Below are positions 27,258 to 34,774 of a stretch of DNA of 52,590 nt, piece by piece. Position 1 is the first letter of the stretch. The number at the start of each line of letters is the position of its first letter. The stretch comes from Bacteroidales bacterium. GTDB taxonomy: Bacteria; Bacteroidota; Bacteroidia; Bacteroidales; UBA4181. The stretch lies in the NCBI GenBank assembly GCA_031275285.1, contig JAISOY010000074.1, positions 1 to 52,590 of the forward strand, in the 5' to 3' direction. The position numbers and the translations under genes were made by a program. Below the pieces are notes generated by a model. That model searched no databases, was not told the origin of the DNA, and was given only the letters and a program-made list of their open reading frames with translations.

Positions 27258-28499
27258 ATGGACAGGAAAGACTTGGAGCTGATGTTACCAGTGGGTTCTT
27301 GGGAGTCCCTGGCTGCAGCATTGCAAACCGGTTGCGACGCGATATATTTCGGTGTAGCCGGATTGAATATGCGCGCTCAGTCATCAGCCAATTTTTCACT
27401 GGAGGATCTGGCAAAGATTGTGGAAACCTGTCGTACTCATTCCATAAAAACATACCTGACACTTAATACGGTTGTTTACGATGAAGATATTCCGGCGATG
27501 CAGGATACTATTCATGCTGCTAAACTCCACGGAATCGATGCCGTCATAGCATCCGACTTGTCGGTGATTTTGTATGCCAGGCAAGTAGGAGTGGAGGTAC
27601 ATGCTTCGACACAGCTGAATATCAGTAACCGGCAGGCATTACGATTTTTTGCACAATATTGTGATGTAATGGTGTTGGCCCGAGAATTAAACCTGGAACA
27701 GGTATCTGAAATCAGTAGGTATATCGAAAAAGAAAAAATAACAGGACCTTCCGGAAAGCTTGTGGAGATTGAGATGTTTTGTCATGGCGCATTGTGTATG
27801 GCCGTATCCGGAAAATGTTACCTGAGCCTTCATGAATACAATCGTTCGGCCAACCGTGGTAGTTGCGTGCAGGTATGCCGACGTTCCTATTCGGCATTGG
27901 ATAATGAAACCGGGCATCAACTGGCGGTGGATAATCCTTATATTATGTCCCCCAAAGACCTGTGTACGATTTCTTTCCTTGATCAAATGATCGAGGCCGG
28001 AGTCCGGGTTTTTAAAGTGGAGGGGCGTGCACGTGGACCGGAATATGTGAAAATTGTCGGACAATGTTATAGTGAAGCATTGAAAGCATATACCGAAGGG
28101 AATTTTCAGGATGTCGATAAAAAACAATGGCTGGAAAAGCTTGGGACAGTGTTCAACCGCGGTTTCTGGGATGGTTATTATCTGGGAAAGAGTATGGGCG
28201 AACTGACCGATGCGCATGGATCTAAAGCCACCAGAAGAAAGGAGTATATCGCATTATGCAACAATTACTTTTCAAAAATCGGTGTAGGTGAATTCCTGAT
28301 GCAATCAGGGACACTTTCCGTGGGAGATCATATTCTGATCATTGGCAATACTACCGGGGTGGTTGAGATGGAAGTGCAGGAGATCAGGGTAGATATGAAA
28401 CCGGTGAAGCAAACAGTAAAAGGTGAGGTATTCTCAATGCCGGTAACACAGCCCATCCGACGTTCAGACAAAATTTATATCTGGAAAGAAGAAAGATAG
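27258..28499 (+). CDS. U32-family peptidase-like protein (TrhP/RlhA-type tRNA or rRNA hydroxylation)
   Basis: I start at the ATG at 27258 (413 residues); a TTG at 27240 would overlap the previous gene. The U32 signature is complete: GCDAIYFGVAGLNMRAQS, FCHGALCMAVSGKCYLS and NRGSCVQVCRRSY, providing cysteines for an iron-sulfur cluster. A beta-barrel extension (LSVGDHILIIG) is at the C-terminus. The family includes TrhP, which hydroxylates U34 of tRNA with prephenate, and RlhA for 23S rRNA; the short size favours TrhP-like. Which RNA is modified is unproven. Confidence 0.88.
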   Translation: MDRKDLELMLPVGSWESLAAALQTGCDAIYFGVAGLNMRAQSSANFSLEDLAKIVETCRTHSIKTYLTLNTVVYDEDIPAMQDTIHAAKLHGIDAVIASDLSVILYARQVGVEVHASTQLNISNRQALRFFAQYCDVMVLARELNLEQVSEISRYIEKEKITGPSGKLVEIEMFCHGALCMAVSGKCYLSLHEYNRSANRGSCVQVCRRSYSALDNETGHQLAVDNPYIMSPKDLCTISFLDQMIEAGVRVFKVEGRARGPEYVKIVGQCYSEALKAYTEGNFQDVDKKQWLEKLGTVFNRGFWDGYYLGKSMGELTDAHGSKATRRKEYIALCNNYFSKIGVGEFLMQSGTLSVGDHILIIGNTTGVVEMEVQEIRVDMKPVKQTVKGEVFSMPVTQPIRRSDKIYIWKEER

Positions 28500-28518
28500 C
28501 CTGTTCATATAGCTTAAT

Positions 28519-28762
28519 TATGAATCAAGGGGTAAAATACTTGTTTTTATTTTTACTAATTGTCCCGAAGGGACTGAATGTAAATAACCGTGAGTAAAAC
28601 TCACGGAAAACGCAGAACTCAACCGACCTGTCCCTAAAAGGGGCGAATTTTGTGTTCATATTATTCGCCCCTTTTAGGGACGCCGTAACATATTGTCCGT
28701 TTTTCCACGGGTTGCACCCGTGGTTATTCATATTGAAGTCTTTCAGACCTCCTTGATTCATA
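28519..28762. mobile_element. Nested palindromic element, MITE-like (about 244 bases)
   Basis: Outer arms TATGAATCAAGG (28519-28530) and CCTTGATTCATA (28751-28762) are perfect 12-base inverted repeats. Inside are a hairpin CCGTGAGT/ACTCACGG (28589-28607), a large one with 18-base arms (TCCCTAAAAGGGGCGAAT, 28631-28648, and its complement, 28663-28680), and CCACGGGT/ACCCGTGG (28705-28723). From memory, sequences of this type recur between genes in many Bacteroidales. Its ORFs are not convincing. No transposase is present, so a non-autonomous mobile or structural repeat is the best reading. Confidence 0.75.
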
Positions 28763-28809
28763 TTAATTACATAACAGAATCATCATAGGAAAAATATCTG
28801 ATCCGGGAC

Positions 28810-30081
28810 TCATTCGGCCTCTACAAACATATCTTCAAAGTTGATCGTTATTTTTTTAAATTTGGAAATGAAGATCATTCCTAATGCTCCATCTTCATCT
28901 TGTTGTACACTATGTGCACTTTCCGTAGCCACAAAGATATCCGGCCAGTCAAATGCCGTATTCCCTATTTTCAGGGATATAGAGGGTATCCGGTATCCGG
29001 AAATATTTCTGTAGCCGCAGAATCCGCCTCTCCGGACTTCTTCTTTGGTTCCTTTCCCTTCTACCTCTTCCTGGTGTTTCAGGAAATAAGGCTGGTATAA
29101 TTCTCCGTCAGCATCTCCTGTATCAAAATGGAACATAAGTCTTTCATCGCCCGAAAAGGCTTTGAGGTAGGGCTGGTTGTTTTCGATCAACAAATTTCTT
29201 CCTGTTTTGGGCAGAGGAGTCCGGCTCTTCGGAAACAGTATTTTTCCCTGATCAGGAAAAATCTGCACTTCTCCCACTCTTTTAATAAAGTCAAGCCCTA
29301 ATATGGCATCTATTTGATAAATGGAATCTATATCAGGAGTATTATCTGATACGAATATCATCGGATTTTTGAAAATGATGTCCCCGACCATCAGGCTGTC
29401 AATGGTGCCGGTTTTCCCGGTACAGACCTCTACGCCTGTAATGGGAATAGAATCACGGACGATACGTACTCCTGCTTCCCGGGCAAAGCGTTCTGAAATA
29501 AAAGTGCTGCTGGCGCCGGTATCGAAGATGAATGAGCGTGTTTTTCCGTTGATGGTAACAGGTACAAACATCAACCGCCCTTTGCCTGCTTCTTTAATTG
29601 TAAGAGGTATTTCCGTGTCTTTATCGGGCCGGACAATTTCAGGTTTTTGTTCATTACGCAATTCTCCATACATCTCGGCCAAGGCAATATGATTCGAAAA
29701 TATAGGAACCGTTTTAAGAAAATGATTGATATAATCCGCACTTTGGGAATAATATCCGGAATCCCCTATTATTTTTCCTTTCATTAACACCAGATTGGAA
29801 ATATTCTCGAAACTAAGGTCGTGCTGATAATACATAAGTAATGAATCCAGCAATTGTGAAGCTCTTTCCTGTTGATTAAAGGATAGGCTCAACAGTGTCT
29901 CTGCCAGTAAACTGAGCGTTAGGGACTGGATATTGTTTTTTTCTTTCACAAATATTTCTTCCAGAGTAAACCAGTCATTTTTGTTGATCAAATCACCTAT
30001 TTTTTGGTCTGCTTCCTGTGCGGTTAGACAGTCAACAGCCAATAACAGGGATATTCCTAAAAAAAGTTGTTTCAATTCCAT
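28810..30081 (-). CDS. Retropepsin-like aspartic protease, secreted
   Basis: I start at 30081 (MELKQLFLGISLLLAVDCLTA, a good signal peptide), giving 423 residues; an upstream ATG at 30117 is unlikely. The first half is helical. The second half carries two aspartyl-protease motifs: SFIFDTGASSTFIS near residue 185 and MFHFDTGDADGEL near residue 320, with GLDFIKRVG between them. This looks like two tandem retropepsin-like units, as seen in Bacteroidota 'retropepsin-like' proteins. It is likely a periplasmic or outer protease. It is divergent from the DUF5606 gene. Confidence 0.9.
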   Translation of the reverse strand: MELKQLFLGISLLLAVDCLTAQEADQKIGDLINKNDWFTLEEIFVKEKNNIQSLTLSLLAETLLSLSFNQQERASQLLDSLLMYYQHDLSFENISNLVLMKGKIIGDSGYYSQSADYINHFLKTVPIFSNHIALAEMYGELRNEQKPEIVRPDKDTEIPLTIKEAGKGRLMFVPVTINGKTRSFIFDTGASSTFISERFAREAGVRIVRDSIPITGVEVCTGKTGTIDSLMVGDIIFKNPMIFVSDNTPDIDSIYQIDAILGLDFIKRVGEVQIFPDQGKILFPKSRTPLPKTGRNLLIENNQPYLKAFSGDERLMFHFDTGDADGELYQPYFLKHQEEVEGKGTKEEVRRGGFCGYRNISGYRIPSISLKIGNTAFDWPDIFVATESAHSVQQDEDGALGMIFISKFKKITINFEDMFVEAE

Positions 30082-30316
30082 GTTGTTTGATACGGTTAAT
30101 GGATCAAAAATAAACAAAATATCTTTTTCGATGATGATTGTTATTTGGATTCAGTCATGCGTTTATTGAGGTTTTCTGAGTATTCGGATAATATTAGGAT
30201 TGAGATGCATTGGAAAAATAGGCTTCCGGATAAATGATTAAAACCTGTAATAAGCATCTTCCTGCTTTTTTATTTTCTGCAAAAAATGTACTTTTACGGC
30301 TTCAAAAATTTAAATT

Positions 30317-30769
30317 ATGGCTTTAAAAGACATTTTGGTTATTTCCGGGCAAGGCGGCTTGTTCAAATATATTTCGCAAAGCAGGAATAATGTAATCGTA
30401 GAAAATATAGCAGATAAGAAACGTTCAAATGTTCCGTCAACAGCTAAGATCAGCATGTTGGACGATATTGCCGTTTTTACCGAATCCGAAGATTTACCTT
30501 TACGTACCGTATTCGGAAAAATTCAGGCAAAAGAGAGTGGAGGTACTGCCATTTCCCATAAATCGACCGATCAGGAATTAAAAAAGTATTTTGGAGAGAT
30601 ACTCCCTGATTATGATAGGGATAGGGTTTATCTATCGGATATCCGGAAAATATTGATGTGGTACAATATTTTACAGGAAAACGGGTATACTGATTTTGAA
30701 AAAGCCGAAGAGACACAGGAAACCGATCTACCCGTAAATGAAGATAATGCCGTTGAAGAAAACGGTTGA
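30317..30769 (+). CDS. DUF5606-family protein
   Basis: The 150-residue protein is a textbook member of the Bacteroidota-specific DUF5606 family: LKDILVISGQGGLFKYISQS at the start, RSNVPSTAKISMLDDIAVF and YDRDRVYLSDIRKILMWYNIL. An acidic tail (ETQETDLPVNED) follows. Its role is unknown; it may bind RNA or a protein partner. It is followed 46 bases later by the phosphofructokinase gene. A TACTTTTA stretch at 30289-30296 is a near-match -7 element. Confidence 0.93.
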   Translation: MALKDILVISGQGGLFKYISQSRNNVIVENIADKKRSNVPSTAKISMLDDIAVFTESEDLPLRTVFGKIQAKESGGTAISHKSTDQELKKYFGEILPDYDRDRVYLSDIRKILMWYNILQENGYTDFEKAEETQETDLPVNEDNAVEENG

Positions 30770-30815
30770 TCCATCTATAAGAGTTTAAATAAAACCATAA
30801 TACCTAATCAATAAA

Positions 30816-32048
30816 ATGAAAGAGTCAATAGCCATATTAACAGGAGGCGGCCCGGCACCAGGGATGAATACAGTTGTCGGTAGCGTGGCCAAAGTATTTT
30901 TGCAAAAAGGATACCGTGTTATCGGTCTTCATGGGGGATACAGCGGGTTATTCAATCCTCAGCCGCGTACTGTTGAAATCGATTTTACCTATGCGGATAA
31001 TATTTTTAACCGTGGAGGTTCATCAGTGATCATGAGCCGTTTCAAACCAACGGACAAAAATTTTGCCGAAGATTTTAACCTGAAATTCTTTAAGGATAAC
31101 AATATCAAACTTCTGGTAACTGTAGGCGGAGACGATACCGCATCCACGGCTAATCGTGTAGCCAAGTTCCTGGAAGAAAAGAACTATCCGATTTCCAATA
31201 TCCATGTTCCCAAGACCATTGATAATGATCTTCCGTTGCCTGACTGCAGGCCTACTTTCGGATACCATTCTGCCAAAGCACAGGGTACTGTTACCGGATC
31301 TATCATTTATGAAGATGCCCGTACCAGTGAAAACTGGTTTGTCGTTTCTGCCATGGGACGTTCGGCCGGACACCTCGCTTTCGGTATCGGGGCTGCCTGT
31401 CATTATCCGATGATCATTATCCCGGAAATGTTCAATAAAGCTGAGATCACGGTTGAAAAGATATGTAACCTGATCATTTCTTCTATCGTTAAACGTAAGA
31501 TCATGGGTATAAAATACGGATGTGCCATGGTTTCGGAAGGAGTATTCCATGCATTGAGTGATGAAGAAATAAAAAATTCAGGGATCAATTTCACCTATGA
31601 TGACCATGGGCATCCTGAATTAGGGAAGATCTCCAAAGCTGCTATTTTCAGCCAGTTGGTCGATGCTAAATTAGCTAAATTAGGCATCAAGGTAAAAACC
31701 CGTCCGGTGGAAATCGGATACGATGTCCGGTGTTTCGATCCGATCGCATACGACCGTATGTATTGTTCTTTATTGGGATTTGGCGTACATAAATTGTTTA
31801 GCGAAAATGTTACCGGATGTATGGTATATGTAGACGGTGCTGGTGATGTATATCCTTTGTTCCTGAAAGATCTTCAGGATCCGACTACCGGAAAAATCCC
31901 GCCACGGCTGGTAGATATTGAAAGTCAGCGGGTACATTCTGTAATTGAGAATGTATTGCATTATATCACCCCGGAAGATTATGAAGCAGCTAAAGCTTAC
32001 CTGAAAAAACCGGAGGACTACGATTTTTATAAAATCCTGAACTGGTAA
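30816..32048 (+). CDS. 6-phosphofructokinase, probably pyrophosphate-dependent
   Basis: The 410-residue protein has the PFK fold: the N-terminal phosphate loop GGGPAPGMNTVV, then GGDDTAST near residue 104 and PKTIDNDLP near 131. In ATP-dependent enzymes these read GGDGS and PGTIDND; the Asp in GGDD and Lys in PKT are the residues linked with pyrophosphate use. It should phosphorylate fructose-6-phosphate, reversibly if PPi is the donor. The donor call is inference from these two residues. A clear terminator follows. Confidence 0.9.
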   Translation: MKESIAILTGGGPAPGMNTVVGSVAKVFLQKGYRVIGLHGGYSGLFNPQPRTVEIDFTYADNIFNRGGSSVIMSRFKPTDKNFAEDFNLKFFKDNNIKLLVTVGGDDTASTANRVAKFLEEKNYPISNIHVPKTIDNDLPLPDCRPTFGYHSAKAQGTVTGSIIYEDARTSENWFVVSAMGRSAGHLAFGIGAACHYPMIIIPEMFNKAEITVEKICNLIISSIVKRKIMGIKYGCAMVSEGVFHALSDEEIKNSGINFTYDDHGHPELGKISKAAIFSQLVDAKLAKLGIKVKTRPVEIGYDVRCFDPIAYDRMYCSLLGFGVHKLFSENVTGCMVYVDGAGDVYPLFLKDLQDPTTGKIPPRLVDIESQRVHSVIENVLHYITPEDYEAAKAYLKKPEDYDFYKILNW

Positions 32049-32075
32049 ATCCCGGTGATTGAAATAAATGCTTAT

Positions 32076-32109
32076 GAGTGGTCGGAAGAAATTCTGATCA
32101 CTCTTTTTT
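32076..32109 (+). terminator. Intrinsic terminator after the phosphofructokinase gene
   Basis: A 12-base stem with two G-U pairs (32076-32087 with 32092-32103), a GAAA loop and a run of six T at 32104-32109, starting 28 bases after the stop. Confidence 0.9.
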
Positions 32110-32225
32110 GTTTTGGAAAAGACTTTCCGGTCACGGACTGTTTACGGTAATCTACAGGAATAGTTCAAATGAAGTGTCGGCAGAAGATGGCCGGATCATA
32201 GGCCTGTCCAAAAAGCTATTTTTAG

Positions 32226-32404
32226 AGCGGAACGGCGAAGCCCTCACAGAAGTAATTACAAATTACTTTCAGTGAACTCGTAAACTCGGTTCCGCTTAAT
32301 GCTATCTAATTATATTACAGATATTAGCGTTCGGCTTAATTTGCAATTAACTTCGTTGAGAAGGGCTGCGCTAAGTTGACTTCGTCGAGCTAAAGGTTAA
32401 GCCG
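32226..32404. repeat. Palindromic intergenic element
   Basis: Three stems are visible: AGCGGAAC (32226-32233) with GTTCCGCT (32289-32296), AGTAAT (32251-32256) with ATTACT (32262-32267), and CGGCTTAA (32332-32339) with TTAAGCCG (32397-32404). No coding sequence is supported in 32049-32431. A dispersed repeat element is likely; no transposase is present. Confidence 0.5.
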
Positions 32405-32431
32405 TTGTTTTGTACTTTTAAGCCCTATCTA

Positions 32432-34414
32432 TCATAATTTTACCGTCAAAATTTCTCCCTGTTTGATCGTTTTTTTCAGGATATTCCCTTTGGTGTTGGT
32501 CACCAATACTTCCAATTTATTTCCTTTACGGTTGATCTGGATATCAAAAACACTTCCAAAAGCCTGTACGGATTTTAAATTCATATATTCCCATTGGTCA
32601 GGCATGTGTGGTGTCATTTCAAAGGAACGAAGTCCGGTAGGACGTATCCCGAACAGGCCTTCAGTATAAATACGGCAGTATAATCCGCTTTCGGCTGATA
32701 AATGCCGCTGTGAACCCTCCGGCCAGGCTTCGATGGCGTAAGGGACATGCTCACCCAGTAAGCGTCGGTTAGAGTATTTGTCCAGATAGTCAAGGCCTTT
32801 TTCCGTAGCTCCGGCGGCGAAAACACCCCGTAAGGCATATAATGTTGACCTGTCCCAGAATGTTTCGGTTCCGGCCTGCGTCAATAGCCCGTCATCAGTC
32901 CAGAGGCGCGGGGAAAAAAGCGCATCGATGGTGCCTTTTGAACGGTCGTAAATGCCGACGGTCAGCGGGATGCATATCCATGAACGAAGAATATCGTTTC
33001 CGTCATAATAACGGTAAGTCTGGAACCCTTCCACCTCGTATCCGAAATACTTTTCAATAGCTTTCCGCATGGCAGCAGCTTCAGCTTTGTACTGATTCAG
33101 TTGCTTGGCCGGTTTTCCGATGTCTTTTCCAAGGCAGGCGGCAGAGACCAGGGCATCATAATACAAACTCGATGTACATAAATTAGCCTTTCCGGAAGGA
33201 AACCGGTTTTCCAGTTCATCGGAATCGGAAGCCACTACTCCTTCAGGGGTCAGTTTTCTTTTACAAAACTCCAGGCACCATTCGATCAGCGGCCATAATT
33301 CCTCGGCTTCGGTTTTGCTTCCACGTGCCAGCGCATAACGGGCGGCTCCGTATGCAATCATAGCCCCGTCACCACGGTCTCCGGCACCGTGCCAGGTACC
33401 AACTCCCTCAGAAATGATCGAACTGGGAATCGGCTTGTATGCATCATTCATAAAACGGGCGAAATGCTTGAAAGAATTCAACGCCGATTCATTGCCTGTG
33501 GTATAACCTAAAAATGGGAAAAACGGATTGATATATTCCGCCTGGTCATTGGCCCATAGCGCAGCATAATAGGATTCACCGCCGGGCCCATGCATCAATC
33601 CTCCTTTGGTGGCATAGATGCTTTCCGATCCGCGAAGTTTAGCAAAAGCAAACATCCTGTTCAGCACCGGATCAGGAGTTTCCAGAACCAGCTTGGACCA
33701 GAGTTCGTTTACAAGGGACTTACGGCTGGCAAGTTCCCGGTCAAAATTGAATGAAGGCAACGGCTCATTTGACTTTCTCGCAGAAAAAGAGACCGTAAAT
33801 TCCAATTCTTTCCCCGGGCCCAATATCTGGAATCCTTTATGCGAACTACTGACCTCTATGGTATACTCACCATAAATACCGGTTGCTTTGTTGGTAGAAT
33901 ATGCAATGTCCACATCGGGAAGTTCGAAATTCAGATCCCTGTTTCCGGTATTCCGGAAAATATACTTTTCAAAATACGCGGCTTGGGAGGTCGATGGATA
34001 AAGTATCCGGGTCAGTTGCAATTGATTATTCAACCGGCTTTCGACCGTCATTACTCCATCCAGGGATATCTTTTCTACCTTTTCATTACGGAGAGTTGTG
34101 TTATTCACCAGAATCAGGTCCAGCATATCTACCGCGAACCTACGGTTCAGATGGCTTCTTGTCTCATTGGGTTCAAATCTCAACATAGGCCAGAGAATGC
34201 TGCGATTCAGTGTGAATGCCCCTTGCTCATCCACACCATACCTTAGTACCACCGAGAGTTGTTTTCCACTCATTTCAATATGGTCACTGTGGGGTATACG
34301 CTGGTCGATGATCCATGTAATGCTCCCGTAATCGGTAAGTTTCCAACGATTTTGTTCCTGGGCATGGACACCCAGGCTCATGATGATCCCTAAAGCAAAT
34401 AATAATTTTTTCAT
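32432..34414 (-). CDS. Secreted six-hairpin (alpha/alpha)6 glycosidase-like protein
   Basis: A 660-residue protein with a signal peptide (KKLLFALGIIMSLGVHAQ). The first ~220 residues are a beta-sandwich-like N-domain; then comes an (alpha/alpha)6 barrel region with aromatic/acidic motifs typical of that fold: ALWANDQAEYINPFFPFLGY, GTWHGAGDRGDGAMIAYGAA, TETFWDRSTLYALRGVFAAG and EAWPEGSQRHLSAESGLYCR. Exact GH family is not certain. It is likely periplasmic or surface-exposed and is divergent from the GH2 gene, with which it probably acts on the same glycan. Confidence 0.8.
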   Translation of the reverse strand: MKKLLFALGIIMSLGVHAQEQNRWKLTDYGSITWIIDQRIPHSDHIEMSGKQLSVVLRYGVDEQGAFTLNRSILWPMLRFEPNETRSHLNRRFAVDMLDLILVNNTTLRNEKVEKISLDGVMTVESRLNNQLQLTRILYPSTSQAAYFEKYIFRNTGNRDLNFELPDVDIAYSTNKATGIYGEYTIEVSSSHKGFQILGPGKELEFTVSFSARKSNEPLPSFNFDRELASRKSLVNELWSKLVLETPDPVLNRMFAFAKLRGSESIYATKGGLMHGPGGESYYAALWANDQAEYINPFFPFLGYTTGNESALNSFKHFARFMNDAYKPIPSSIISEGVGTWHGAGDRGDGAMIAYGAARYALARGSKTEAEELWPLIEWCLEFCKRKLTPEGVVASDSDELENRFPSGKANLCTSSLYYDALVSAACLGKDIGKPAKQLNQYKAEAAAMRKAIEKYFGYEVEGFQTYRYYDGNDILRSWICIPLTVGIYDRSKGTIDALFSPRLWTDDGLLTQAGTETFWDRSTLYALRGVFAAGATEKGLDYLDKYSNRRLLGEHVPYAIEAWPEGSQRHLSAESGLYCRIYTEGLFGIRPTGLRSFEMTPHMPDQWEYMNLKSVQAFGSVFDIQINRKGNKLEVLVTNTKGNILKKTIKQGEILTVKL

Positions 34415-34774
34415 ATCACAATCAATTAGTCAATATTGAATATAGTATCATATTTCAGTTTCTGTAAGTAAGAAACCCTGTTGTTGCACAAATGTTCAAA
34501 ATATAAAAACGAAGGGTAAAGATATGATATTTATTGAATCGTTATAAAATTCGATTAGTGTTTTCTTCTATTGCTTTACAGGGTTATTGTAATAATTACG
34601 AATTAATTGAGGATCTATTCTTTGTTTTATGAATTGATATTTTAATGGTTTATTTATTCGTGCTATATGTATGCTTAATAAATATATTCATTGGAAGATT
34701 CTATGGGAATACGTTAATTTTCCGCAATGAAAATAAAATGTTATTTTTACCTCATACTTATTAATACAAATTAG
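34415..34774. other. AT-rich divergent regulatory region between glycosidase genes
   Basis: 360 bases with no supported gene. TATTTTTA at 34742-34749 is a near-match to the -7 consensus for the GH2 gene, whose ATG is 26 bases further on. No regulator gene or clear operator is seen. Confidence 0.4.

Noticed and set aside
28525..28761. 78-codon minus-strand ORF in the palindromic element
   Set aside because: It is composed of the inverted-repeat sequence (NNHGCNPWKNG-like) and has no real protein features.
32078..32275. 65-codon ORF after the phosphofructokinase
   Set aside because: It runs through the terminator hairpin and the palindromic element and has no recognisable features.
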